Below are positions 1 through 11,280 of a stretch of 64,000 nucleotides of DNA, piece after piece (the stretch's first letter is position 1; every line of letters starts with the position of its first letter). The stretch lies in NCBI GenBank assembly GCA_028583605.1, contig CM053330.1, forward strand, positions 21,850,129 through 21,914,128, written 5' to 3'. Under the pieces are notes generated by a model. The model made no database searches. It had not been told where the DNA came from and worked only from the letters and a program-made list of their open reading frames with translations. A program made the translations under genes and the position numbers. This DNA comes from Dastarcus helophoroides. Lineage: Eukaryota; Arthropoda; Insecta; Coleoptera; Bothrideridae.

Positions 1-800
1 TATTTTATACAATTGATTTGGACGATTATAGCGATTTAGAAACGTCACTGCTATCCTTATGCTTACTGATATAAATGTGAAAGTGTGTTTGTCTATTTGT
101 TTGTCCGCTTTTCACGGTTCAATTACTAAAGCGATTTTGATGAAAATTGGTATAGACTTTCATTACGGTACAGAATAATTACTGATAACTTTTTTATACA
201 ATGTAAACAATCACAGAGAAAGGTAAAAGTGTCAACTCTATGATATTTATTTTCTTATGCCTTCTTAGGTGTCCGAACTATATTACCACAAAAGTAGCAT
301 TTGTATTATGGATTTTAGCAATATTACGTTATGGGATTGCAGTTTGAAAATTAATTTCAAATTTTACTTAAATGCAAAATTGTTTTGAAACTCCATTCAG
401 TTGCATTTATTTATTCAAGTTCGCTGATAAAATCGCGGGAAAGAGCTAGTTGTTTATATTGAGACATCATTCTAGATTAGTTTGACTGAAGAAGGATGAG
501 TTTTTCTTTCCCTGGTTCCAAAATCCATCTTGGAAGTAAATGAGAATCTGTATAATTTCTTGACACTATAATGTTCGGCAATTTTATTCCCCTTTAATTA
601 ACCCTGTATCTTTTACCATTTCCGAAATCCTAATGGTAAGCACCAAATTTGTAACAGCCTGCATATTTGAACGAAATGAATTTTATTTTTTAAATAGTAA
701 CTAAAATATTACTTAGGTACGTTAAAAACACAACAAGTTTTAGATCATTGGAATGAAAAAGGAAGTATAGGTACTCAAGTTGTGCGAAAATAACTATATA
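1..800. other. intergenic, no gene seen
   Basis: No coding signal is visible. The text around 70-150 (a run of TTTGT-type words followed by a CGG-containing stretch) resembles insect dispersed repeats, but I see no ends or target duplication. The tract leads into the repeat arm at 804. Confidence 0.5.
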
Positions 801-803
801 TAT

Positions 804-965
804 AACTATATCGGGTGTACCCCTATTTTTTCTTTATTTATAAAGGTAAAATTTTCAAAACTTGGTACATTTGATATGAAATGTTAATTTTTGACATAAA
901 CATGACATTCTTACTGCTGTCACTTTCGCTAAAAGTGATACCAACTTGTTCTTACTGGCCTGTAT
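804..965 (+). repeat. partial arm of foldback family A
   Basis: This starts with ATATCGGGTGTA and continues through a TTTTTTCTTTATTTAT tract and a GACATTC..TACTGCTGTCACTTTCGCTAAAA core. It matches the left arm of the complete copy at 8592-9264. Only the outer part is present. The hAT-type element at 988 begins just downstream. Confidence 0.75.
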
Positions 966-979
966 GTTTTGCGTAATGA

Positions 980-3900
980 GCAACAACTAGGGATGTAACA
1001 TCGTTCAAAAGAGCATCGATGTTTGAATATCGATACTCAATGAAACATCGATGTCTCAAACATTGGTATTAAGTATTGAGGTTTCTCCGATGTTTTTAAA
1101 ATATTTAATTGCGAGTTTAAGAAGTCAAAATTAGGAAAGTGAAGAAAGGAAATAAATTTAAAAAGACATTTTTTTAGAAATTTCGATTTTAATTGAAATT
1201 TCGATTTTTTTTCGGAATTCGGTGACTAAAGTTAAAATTTCGACTCTATCTCGAAATTTAGACTTTTTTCTCGAAAATACCATTTTTTTCTTAAAATTTT
1301 GCCCTTAATTTCGAAATTTCGACTTTTTTCTAGAAATTTCGAGATTAAAATCAAAATTTACACGAAACTTAGGTTAGGCATGCAATATTGACAGATGGCA
1401 GTAGGGTGCGCTCAGTTGTTTGGATTTTTAATAGTCAAAATTTCGACTTTTTTTCGAAATTTCTACTTTAAACTCGAAATTTTGACTTTAGTCTTGGAAT
1501 TTCAAGAAACAAGTTGACATTTCGAAATAATAGTCGAAATTCCGAGCAAAAACTCGCAAAATTCGCCTTTAAACTCGAAGTTTCTAATATATATTTTTTT
1601 AAATTGATGGCTTTTCGACGCCTAATTATTTAAATTATTTGTTATGAAATGACAATTATTTTTTCTCCGAATTTAAACATTTATTTTTTATTTTATTTTC
1701 CAAAATTTTATACTAAACTCAAAATCTACGTTTTTTGAACTGAAGATTAACGTTTTCGAAAAAAGTATAAAATTTAATGTAAAAGTTAAACTCAAAATTT
1801 TAATAATTCCGACTTTAATCTCAAATGTTAAAAAAAATGCTTGATAAAAAATCAAGATTAAATGCTGGATCTGAAGAAAAAGCTAAAATTTAGGAAAAAA
1901 AAATTGTGTAATGCAAAATTTTGGAATTTTTAAAAATAAAAGAATTTTAAAAATGTCAAAATTTTTAAAATGGCCAACATTTTGCAAAAGATTTTGAAAT
2001 TTTAAAGAAACTCGGAAATTTTAAAAAGGTATAAATTTTGAAAAATGTTGAAATTTTCATAAAAAATTGAGGTTTTTCAAAAAAAGTCAAAATTTCGATA
2101 AACCTTTTTTTAAGAAAGTCAGGCAAAATTTTGTAGAAATGCTAAATTTTATAAAAGTCGAAATTTAAATTTTGAGAAAATATCGAATTTTAAAAAGTTT
2201 TGGAGTCGCCTTCATTATTATAATATTAATATTATTAATTTTAAATAAAAAGATTTCTAAAAATGTAGAAATTATACGAAGGCGTAAAAAGGACAACGAT
2301 TAAAAAAATTTTAGACTTGAATCCCTAAATTTTCACTTTAATCTCGAAGATTTCGACTTATATCTTCAAATTTCGACTTTTTTGTCGAAATTTAATCTCG
2401 GAATTTCTATTTTTTCTTAAAGTTTCGACTTTAAATTGGAAATTTCGACTTTTTTCTCAAAATTCATGTTAAAATTTTAAGATAAAAGTCGAAATTTTGG
2501 TAGTTAAAAATGGAATTACTGAACGTCCCCTACTGCCAAGTGTCAAATTGTTAGAAAAGGGGTGAGGTGTGACGCAACTGTCATCTGCCTAATTTAACCA
2601 TAGAGTACAGAAATTTCTACTTACAAGTCGAAATTTCGAAAAGAAAGTCGAAATTTCGAAAAGAAAGTCGAAATTTCGAGAAAAAAGTCGAAATTTCAAG
2701 ATTAAAGTCGAAAATTCGAGAAAAAAGTCGAAATTTTAAGAAAAAAGTCGAAATTTCGACTTTAATAACGAAATTTCTAAAAAAAATTTTTTAAATTAAC
2801 GCCTTGTACGCCTTTGTAAAATTCTGAAAAAATAGTAAAAATTTAAAGACAATATTTTCATAGAGATTTGAAAAAATCCAATTTTTAAAAAAAGACGAAA
2901 TTTTTTGAAGTCGTACTAATTTTATTTGAAGAAAAATTTTAATTTTGACCAAAGTGAAGATTTTCAAAAAAGTCGAAATTTTGAAATAATGTTCAAAATT
3001 GAAAAATATCGAAATGTTTAAAAAGAAAGTCGAAATTTTCAAGACAACTAGGAAAATTTCAAGAGATGCTTTTCAAGAAAAATTCAATTTTTTTTTATTC
3101 AAAAACGAAACATTCAAAAAACTAAGGTTTTTTAAAAGCGCTTCTAATTTAACCTAAAAAAATATAATTCTGAAGAATTTAAAAAAAAAATCGAAATTTT
3201 GACAAATAGCCAAAAATTGTTAAAATGGGTGTGATTTTGGTAAAATGTTGAGATTTAAAAAAATCTGAATTTTCGAAAAAGTTGCAATTTTCAAATGTAG
3301 TCAAAATTTAAAAATAATAACTGACAATTTAAAAAACATGGACATTTTCAAAAAAGGTTTTGATCAAAAAGTGAAATGTTTAGAAAATTACAATTTTTGG
3401 AATTTCAAAAAATAAAGAGATTTTAAAATTGTCAAATTTTTCTAAAAAGCCACAATTTTGAGAAAGAAATTAATATTTTGAAAAAATTAAAAGTAGAAAT
3501 TTTGAAAAATGTTGAAATTTTCATAAAAATAATCCAACATTTTTAAGAAAACTCGAACTTTTAAAAAAAGTCAGAGTTGATTTTGTAAAAATATCAAATT
3601 TTTAAAAAAGCGAAAAGATAAAATTTTAAAAATTTAAAATTTTCAAAGGAATTGGAAATTTGTTGAAAAACAAAATTCTCAAAAACTTTTAAATTTTTGA
3701 AAAAATACAAATTTTGAAAAACAGACGAATCAAAATTTTTAATAGCCGAAATTTTTAAAAATAATCGACATTTTTGAAAAGTTTAAATTTTCAATAAAAA
3801 ACCAAGACTTCCAAAAAGGAGTATATTTTGAAAAATTTGAATTTTAAAAAAAGTTTTTTGAGCCGAAGAGTACCTTTCAATTTGAATCTTTCGAACATTT

Positions 3901-4868
3901 CGAAATTACAGACATACATGAAAGAAAAGCTTTAACATTTGAAAGCTAAACTCAAAATTCTAAAAAGTTCCACTTTAATTTTGAATATTTATAAAAATTC
4001 GAATTTTCGATAAAAATTTGGATTTGGAAAAAAATCAATTTTTGAAAAAAACTAAAATTTATAAAAATAAACTTTGGTTTCTACAAAATTTTAGGAATGA
4101 TTCAAAATTTCTAAGAAAATTTTAAATTAAAAATGTGCAATTTTTAAATTTAAACATGGAATCTCGATAACTGTTTACTGAAAAATTGACAACTTCTCAA
4201 ATATTCCAAATTTGGAAATTAGGTTCTAAATTTTGAGAATTCTGTTTTGGTTTTAATTTGGGAATTTTTATTTTCAACTTGAAAATTGATCTATTTCTAA
4301 AATTGTTTATTTTTTTTATGGAAATTTCCAATTTTTTGTAGAGGTTTTGAATTAATATACGGAATTAACAAAATTGAATGTCTGAAAAAAGGAAATTTAT
4401 GTAAAGAAAGTTGTCTTAAGGGAGCTGAAACTTTGAAGTTTAAACTAGAAATTTTGATAAAATAAGACTTTTCTGTTTGCCCCAAAATACAAAATAATAA
4501 ATATTAAATGAATAATAAATAATTTTGAAAATTCAGTTTATGTTTTTGAATTTTCAAATTAATACTCGAAAAACTTTTTTAAAGATTCTCATTTTTCTTT
4601 CAAATTTTGGGCTAAAATATCCAAAACTGCGAATAAAAATATCCAAACTGCGGCAGCATCAATTTGTTAAATCAATATTTATTCTACCTAATAGGTGGCG
4701 CTAATTTTATCGCGATACGAAACATCGACTTTTCAAGCATCGTTTATAAACTGAACGATGTATCGATATTTTTTATGCTTTACCATCGATGTTAAAACAT
4801 CGATGTTTATAAACGATACATCGATGTTTTCAAAACATCGAACTACCATTTGCATCCCTAGCAACAAC
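980..4868. mobile_element. 3.87-kb non-autonomous hAT-type element with 8-bp TSD
   Basis: The element proper is 988-4860. It begins TAGGGATGTAACATCG and ends GCATCCCTA, giving short terminal inverted repeats. It is flanked by a perfect 8-base direct repeat, GCAACAAC, at 980-987 and 4861-4868. An 8-bp duplication with TAGGG-type ends is characteristic of the hAT superfamily. Subterminal regions (about 1010-1095 and 4710-4850) carry many CATCGATG/ACATCGATGT words in both orientations, the usual place for hAT transposase binding repeats. No transposase reading frame exists inside. The interior is almost wholly A+T-rich repetitive text built on CGAAATTTCGAC-like units, so it is non-autonomous. 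It is unusually long for a hAT derivative without coding capacity. Confidence 0.85.
1130..4650. repeat. degenerate satellite-like array of GAAATTTC/GTCGAAATTT units inside the hAT element
   Basis: The interior repeats variants of TCGAAATTTCGACTTT with irregular spacing, densest at 1140-1600 and 2330-2780, decaying into AAATTTT-type text to about 4600. The motif is close to palindromic (GAAATTTC). Several copies meet the heat-shock-element rule of three alternating GAA/TTC units: 1328-1340 (TTC-ta-GAA-at-TTC), 2670-2682 (GAA-at-TTC-ga-GAA) and 2710-2722 (GAA-aa-TTC-ga-GAA). Similar text recurs at 5930-6800, 19800-20450, 44640-44950, 48530-49060, 54480-55010, 57840-58600 and 61640-61950. Confidence 0.75.
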
Positions 4869-5400
4869 AAAACAGATTAAGAATTAATGGCAACACGATC
4901 AATTAAAAAAAAACGATAAATTGGAGATGTAGTCTCTCAAAAGAAAAATCCACCCAAAATTTATAAATAAATTAAAAATTTTCATTAATGAAATTCGAAA
5001 TCGAAATTTTGGAATAACATAAATGAAAAAACAATGTTTTTTAACTTTATGTTACAGGGTAAATTCTCCGAATGAAAAAAAAAAAAAAAATAGGCGGTCT
5101 TGGAAGCTGCCGGCAGAAGTGAACACTTAAAACTAGGAAATAACAGTGTCTATTTAGTACAGTTCGAATCCACACTACTGAACAAGTCAGAATATTGAAA
5201 ATATTTTAAAATTAATGCTGTCAAACTGACCTTTTCATATCTGTGATTTGGATGCTTGTAGTCGTGTGGAAACGAATCTAATATTTATTAAACATGAATT
5301 CTATACTCTTTTTTTATTGCGTGTAATGTTCAACACCTTATTAATACTACTATCTGTCGTTTCTGAAGCACTAGAGTCCACCACACTATATTTTATTTCT
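4869..5400. other. intergenic, no gene seen
   Basis: A+T-rich sequence with a poly-A run near 5074. I see no gene, and the short open frames have no recognisable motif. Confidence 0.5.
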
Positions 5401-5403
5401 AAT

Positions 5404-5570
5404 ACTAATGAATGGTTGTACATTCTGGAACGATTGAGCACTCCGCCCGCAACGTCATGCTCAAACTTTCTTCTCGTGACGTATAAACATCATATCCGCT
5501 CTTGTTGTAAAAACTACTATAGAACTCAATGTTATACTGTATGTATAGTGATTCTACAATTGTTAAACAA
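5404..5570 (-). repeat. dispersed repeat, second copy at 25800-25975
   Basis: The reverse complement of this stretch shares a long similar run with 25800-25890, including CAACAAGAGC(A/G)GATATGATG, followed by a GAACG-containing stretch. Both copies lack obvious ends. The short open frames here are by-products of the repeat. Confidence 0.55.
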
Positions 5571-5694
5571 TTAAAATAATAATCAAACTGAAACACAAAT
5601 ACTTAAATAATGTAGAAGGGTCAATTTAACTCATATTAGGTGTACAGTTAGTTATGTTTAAGACACAAGTTAGGAGCGGAATTATCAAAGCCAA

Positions 5695-5885
5695 TATAGA
5701 GTGGTTAGGGGTAAATATCATAAGCTTCACACGCTTGAGATGTCGCAGGTTCGAAGCCCGTTACCAATTACGCATTTTCTTGGGCGCGTTGAGTGCTTTT
5801 TGATAGGAGATAAGCTTATCATTTCGAGTTACAATCACGCTAATTTGCGTTACCAATATGTTCTCATATTAACAGTAGTGTTAAC
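5695..5885 (+). repeat. tRNA-derived SINE candidate
   Basis: A perfect RNA polymerase III B-box, GGTTCGAAGCC, lies at 5748-5758. A weak A-box-like segment (TGGTTAGGGG) sits about 45 bases upstream, at tRNA-like spacing. The body after the head (GCGTTGAGTGCTTTTTGATAGG and on) is shared with 15209-15300, so this is a dispersed family rather than a single tRNA gene. The fold is not a clean cloverleaf. Confidence 0.5.
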
Positions 5886-5929
5886 ATTTCATCTTTTTTT
5901 CCTACAGTATCTACCTTATACATTTCAAT

Positions 5930-6800
5930 TTAAAATTAAAATTTCAATTTCATAACCAAAATTTTTGACTTTTCGGGAAAAATCAACATTGTTTTAATAA
6001 ATACAAATACGAAAAAATACCCAACGTTTAAAATTTGGACATTTTGAATTTTTTCAAAAATTTCCAATTTTTCGAAATTTGTTGACTAAATTAAAATTTT
6101 TCAGTTCAAATGTTAATTCTAAAGCCGAATTTTTCGACGTTACACTTAAATTTTTGATTTTGTGCCCAACATTTCGGTAGTATGCAAGTAAAAACGTTAA
6201 TTTAGAAATCTCGAGAAAAAATTGAAACAGAAAAATAAAAAAATTGTCGTTATTTCGACTTTAAACTTTAAATTGTCTAAATGTTAACGTTTTTTTTTTT
6301 CGAAGTTTCAACAATTAAAAATCACAAAACTGTTCTTTATAAATTGCCAAAAAAGAATGAACCTTTGAAGGTTATGAAATTTGAAATTGCGAGAAAGAAC
6401 TCAAAACGTTTAAAAATTCCAAACATTTCTAAATATTAAAAAAAATTAGTTTTAAAAATGAATTTGACACTTTAAAGTTAAAATTTAGATTTTGAAGCTA
6501 AAAGTTTAAGAGAAAATGAAAAAAAAAACATATTTAAAGAGTACATTCTGAGAAAAACCGACACTTAAAGAAGAATTTTTCAGCACATAAAAGTTTTTTT
6601 CTAGAATTTTAATTTAATTTTCTTTTTATTTTCAACATTCCGAGTTGAATCTCATAATTTTTAGTTTTTCCGCTAAAATTGTTAAATTTAACCTTATTTT
6701 TTAGAAATATTAGCTTTTGTTCTCAAAATTAATAGCAAAACTTTAAGTGTTTATTTCGTTTAAAAAATAATCTCTAGATTAAACTCAACGATTTAATTTA
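5930..6800. repeat. A+T-rich GAAATTT-type degenerate repeat tract
   Basis: The same base composition and word set (AAAATTTCAATTT, CGAAATTT, TTTTCGAC) as the interior of the 988-4860 element, more decayed. No termini or genes are visible. Confidence 0.55.
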
Positions 6801-6839
6801 ATTTTCGGAAAGTTTTTCTTTATCTATGAAAATTATTTT

Positions 6840-7060
6840 TCATTTGGGGGACGTCTTTTTAGTCGACAAGAAGTATTTTGTAGTTTTCATAAAATATTAT
6901 ATTTTTGAGTACTTTTTTCTTAAATGGACAAAAATTACTTTGTAGCTGTCAACAAATAATCTTAGAACTCGTTTATTTTTAGTTAACAGATATAATTATG
7001 GGCGCTGTGCACGTCCTTCGTCTAGGGCGTCCAATCTACCTCGGCCGGCCATGAATATAA
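6840..7060 (+). repeat. dispersed repeat, second copy near 29215-29455
   Basis: The end GTCCTTCGTCTAGGGCGTCC and the following CAATCTACCTCGGCCGGCC align with 29408-29445 (TTTTGCCTATGGCGCCTAAT and on). The upstream parts share TTTTTAGTCG and AATATATTTT-type text. Function and class are unknown. Confidence 0.4.
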
Positions 7061-7715
7061 CTTAACTTTAAATGTAATACATATCTTTTTATTAAAGTGG
7101 CAGATGCTTTTCAGGTTTTCTATTTTCAGATAATTGAGTGTTATAATTTTATAATTTGAATAAATCAAGTAAAAATCGATTAATTGTGATGTTAGTCAAC
7201 TTTATATATTTATATTGCATTTTTTATATATCATGAAAATTAATTACATTCCAAACATTAATACCATATGTCCTTTAACATTTCAGCGCCGTTAATAAAT
7301 TAATGCTTTACATTTTCATAATAACATACTACGTAAAAAATTGCAAATACCATTAATATGGATAAATAATTACTGCATGGTTTTGTTTATTAGCAAGGTC
7401 CCTTAATATAAAATGATAGCCTTAATGTATAATGCAAGGGCATGAACGCTAAAATGTAACGGTCCAACACGTACCCTTTTTCAGTGAATATCGTTACAGT
7501 TGACATAGTATCATGAGAACAAAGAATAGCATTTAAACAAAGAGTACTAAAGTTATTAGAATTCACGGACCGCTTAATATAAATTCTAAAAGATATGATA
7601 AGAATTTAATTAATTTTTTTCTACAACAAAGCACAATTTTGAAACTTAATTAATCAATTTGACACTCAAGGATGCTAGTGGTGTTTTGAGGGATTTGTCT
7701 AAAATTATTTAGAAT
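7060..7715. other. intergenic, no gene seen
   Basis: A+T-rich unique-looking sequence with no open frame or repeat end that I can support. Confidence 0.5.
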
Positions 7716-7935
7716 GGGTCATGGCTTCTAGATTCTTTTTCGGTTCTGCAAAAATCACTTATTTTTCGTTCATTGCATTTAGAAAATTGTGGAGATTCCA
7801 AAACTACGGGATGTCTCTTAAAAAGCAAAAGTTGGTATCACTTTCAACGAAACTAACAGGGGTAGGATTATTATAATTTTTATGTCAAGAAGTAATGTTT
7901 CACGAGTACACTGAATTTTTTCAGAATTTTGACTT
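7715..7935 (+). repeat. diverged right arm of foldback family A
   Basis: It shares GAAAATTGTGGAGATTCCAAAA, then AAAAGTTGGTATCACTTTC and a GTAGGA..TTATGTCAAGAAGTAATGTTTCA run, with the right arm of 8592-9264. It is more diverged than the other copies and lacks the terminal GGGTGTAAC motif. Confidence 0.55.
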
Positions 7936-8591
7936 TTTCTCAAAATTAAGTTCGAATATCGTCAAGATTTTCATTTTTTAAAAAATTTTTTCTCGCAATT
8001 TTAACTCTGTTTACCAAATTTTAGTTTTAGAAAATTTCGATCAATTTAGAGTATTTCGACTTTATTTTAATCTTGACTCTTTTTGAACAAGTAGATTATT
8101 TGAAAATTTCATGTTTTTCGTTAAAAATATCGAAGCTATTGAAAAGTTCGTTTTTTTTTCTGGTTTGGAAATTTCAGGCTTTTCACTTATTTCAAAATTT
8201 GACTTATTTTGAAAATTTTGGAGTCGTAGTATTTAAAATGAACAAAAGTGCTAAGTACCTTACAAAAACGATCAAGTCTTCAAAATACGAACATTTTCTG
8301 AATTATGAACATATAATGAACTAATAAGCTGCTAGCCATATGTTTTTTTTTCAATTTAAATCAATATTTGGCAAATTTTTGAATTCGAAAAGTATAATTA
8401 ATGGAAATGACAAAAGTTGGAATACTTACCTACAACAAAAAATTTGTACAGGAGAAATGCCTGGACTTTTGTTTTTGGAAACTCACATGTGGAAATAAAC
8501 AACTTCCATCTGGTTTGGACTGGTGGCTCGCCAACTTTTTTGGGCTTAATGCTCTGTGGAATTTGTCTGACCTGAGTATTTGATTTGTACA

Positions 8592-9264
8592 TCGGGTGTA
8601 ACAGGATCCTGGTACACGTCCTATTTTTTCTTTATTTATGAAGATAAAATTTTCAAACTTACTACACTTGAGGTACTTATGAAATGTTAAATTTTGACGT
8701 AAAATTGACATTCCTACTGCTGTCACTTTCGATAAAACTAATACCAACTTTTGATGTTTAAATGGAACAGCCTATATATTATTATATTTTTGGAATCTGC
8801 ACAATTTTCTGAATAGAATGCACCTAAAAAGGTGATTTTTAAAGAATCGAAAAATTTTTTGGTCTCATTTTATTTTTCAACCCAGAAGACTTATTTTAAT
8901 TAATTCTAATTGACCACATTAACGCTAAAAAAATCAAATCACGTGAAAAAAGGAGTATTTCATTCTTTTATCACGTGATAAAGTTAACAAAAATAGTTTT
9001 TAGGTCATAACGTCATTTTCTTAAATGGCACCATATTGGTACTGTGTGGTGCAGATTCCAAAAATGTAATAATATACAGGCTGTTCCATTTAAATATCAA
9101 AAGTTGGTATTAGTTTTGGCGAAAGTGACAGCAGTAGGAATGTCAATTTTATGTCAAAATTTGACATTTCCTAAATACATCAAGGGTAGCAATTTTGAAA
9201 ATTTTATCTTCATAAATAAAGAAAAAATAGGGGGTGTACTATGATCCTGTTACACCCGATATAA
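8592..9264. mobile_element. complete foldback element, family A (long inverted repeats)
   Basis: The left arm (8592-8830) begins ATCGGGTGTAACAGGATCC. The right arm (about 9040-9264) ends GGATCCTGTTACACCCGAT in reverse sense (plus-strand ...GATCCTGTTACACCCGAT). The arms are near-identical over roughly 225 bases and surround a 200-base centre holding its own hairpin (ATCACGTGA-type words at 8937 and 8971). There is no transposase. Open frames on both strands within the arms mirror each other and are artefacts of the repeat. Related pieces lie at 804-965, 7715-7935, 33632-34580, 55890-56273 and 62165-62480, so the family is active or recently active in this genome. The class is uncertain: a foldback or long-TIR MITE. 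Confidence 0.8.
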
Positions 9265-9265
9265 G

Positions 9266-9400
9266 CTAAATCAAATTTGATTTCCATTACAAGGGCTCGG
9301 AAACTATTAGAAGTGCAGAATTTAATCTCTAACTGTGAAAACAAATGAATCCCAATTCATCTGAAAACGGTGTAGACGTATTCTAAAAATTTTATTATGG
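9266..9400 (+). repeat. end fragment of foldback family B
   Basis: CAAATTTGATTTCCATTA, followed by GGG.TCGGAAACTATTAGAA, closely matches the left end of the element at 30201-31127. It abuts the right end of the 8592-9264 element, suggesting that one inserted beside or into the other. Confidence 0.6.
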
Positions 9401-11278
9401 GAGACTTGTCCACGGCTGTGCGTTATAGTAATTTATTATTTTTTAACAATTACACTGGGCAACAAAATTAAAGTTTTGCCATGTTACATGTCACATGAAC
9501 TTCTTTTATATTTTTTAATAGTGTTAGTTGTTGTCATTTAAAATAAGCAGTTTTGAAATTTTCATCACCACGACATTTCTTTCTTAAATGTTTAAAAAAT
9601 GATGGATTTCCAGAAATATAACATAAGATAGGTACATTAGGAACTTATAACCTTTGTTTTTCTAGATTATTTAGCTTTTAATTGGTCCCTCTTGATCAAG
9701 CAGTAGTAGTCAGTCAATACCCTTGAGTTTAATCTGCCCCTGATAAAGTTTTTTCACCATTGGAATGTCCGCATGAAACTTTTATCAAATCTTTTCACTT
9801 AGAACCCCCCAGAGCCGCCTAATTCATAGGAATGAAGATATGTGGCTAAAAAATGAATCTTGATCCCCATATTGCAGTCTAAAGTTTTATACTCCAATAA
9901 AAGTTTTTTAACCAAATATCTTTAGATGTCACTCTTATGGTAAACCAAAAAATTTCGAATTAAATTTTTGAAGCATCTTCAAGTTGATTTTTTCAAAAAA
10001 TTTAATTTTTCTTTAAACAACGAGTCTTATATTAATTTTCTTAATTTGAGGTTCTACTTCTACAACTACATCACTCATTCTGGGGAATTTCTCTTTGAAA
10101 TATAAAAATCCATTTTAATTGGGACTCATCGCCTTTAGAAAATTTTTGGTAAACCTAATTTGATATGAAGTGGTGGTAGAAATATAACAGAGAACTTTAC
10201 ATGTGTAAATGCTTTACCGTTCTCTATTTACAAATCAAAGATCTAAGTGTAGGAGAAACTTTTTCCTAATTGTGGTTTTTTCGGTCCCTGGCATCCCATT
10301 CACATAAAAAGTACCCACATTTTAATGATAAAAAAGACTTCAAATGAAGAATTAATATGATCATGATATAGTGCTTTATTTCTGATAAAAATTTTTAAGA
10401 TCTAAATAACATATGGACCTAAATAAAAACGAACATTTGTAGTTGAGAAGGCTACATTTCCAAAAATGAATTTTAGCTTGTCACAAGAAAACAGGGAGTG
10501 ATGAAAAAAATAAGTACGGCTTCATGATGGGGGTAGGTAGTCCAAACACAATTACTTACCAGAATTCATGTGACAAAATCAGTATTGACCTGTGCTACTA
10601 GAGCGTTCTAATGCAATTAACTTGTTGAAACTTGAATGAATTTGAAATATTCGGCAATTTTTACGGAAATTCTTGAATACTCAAGTACTAACACACATTT
10701 CTGCCTCTTGTTTATTAATATGGTGTGGTTATCAATGAGAATTATTTGAGATCGTGATATTACAAAAATGAAAATGATTTCCTTTCCACATTTTTCGATA
10801 TTCAAACACTGACGATATTCTTACATTTTTATCTAATTATAAGGCGGAAAACTTATTTGTGTAATGTCAAATGAGAAACGGCTCTCGTATTTACGCAGAT
10901 CATTCGTCTTGAAATACTTAATTTCTAGAGAAATCTAAAACGCACACCTGCATATGAATCATGGGCAAGTCGCCCCTAATAAAATTCTTGGAATGTTTCT
11001 AGAGAATTATGTCACGCTACGATTACTTAATAAATATGTCAATATTATGCAGTATGTTATAATATATTTGGTTTTTCAATAATAATTATTGCTTCTTTAG
11101 GGACTGTATTTTTTATTATTAAGTTCTATAACGATTGCCTTTTATGATTTATTATTTGTTTAACAATAAATTACTTTACTGTAGCATTGAAAATTAAGTG
11201 TCTTTAAAATTAATTCCTTATTGATAATCATTAACCTCATAATATTTAGCAGCTTTATAAAAACTTAGTAGCATATAA
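9400..11278. other. intergenic, no gene seen
   Basis: A+T-rich sequence with short non-informative frames only. No repeat ends, tRNA-like boxes or coding motifs were recognised over about 1.9 kb. Confidence 0.5.
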
Positions 11279-11280
11279 TA

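Noticed and set aside
2791..3042. 83-codon - strand frame rich in Phe, Ile and Lys
   Set aside because: Low-complexity satellite-like text inside the hAT-type element; no real protein composition.
1130..4650. Regular spacing considered as a CRISPR array
   Set aside because: Units are degenerate, spacers are not unique and the genome is plainly eukaryotic.
5748..5758. GGTTCGAAGCC considered as part of a true tRNA gene
   Set aside because: No acceptor or anticodon stem pairing could be built around it, and the flank is shared with another dispersed copy, so SINE is the better call.
8430..9244. Open frames on both strands reading similar protein text (VTAVGMSIL...)
   Set aside because: They mirror each other because they lie in the inverted arms of the foldback element; not independent genes.
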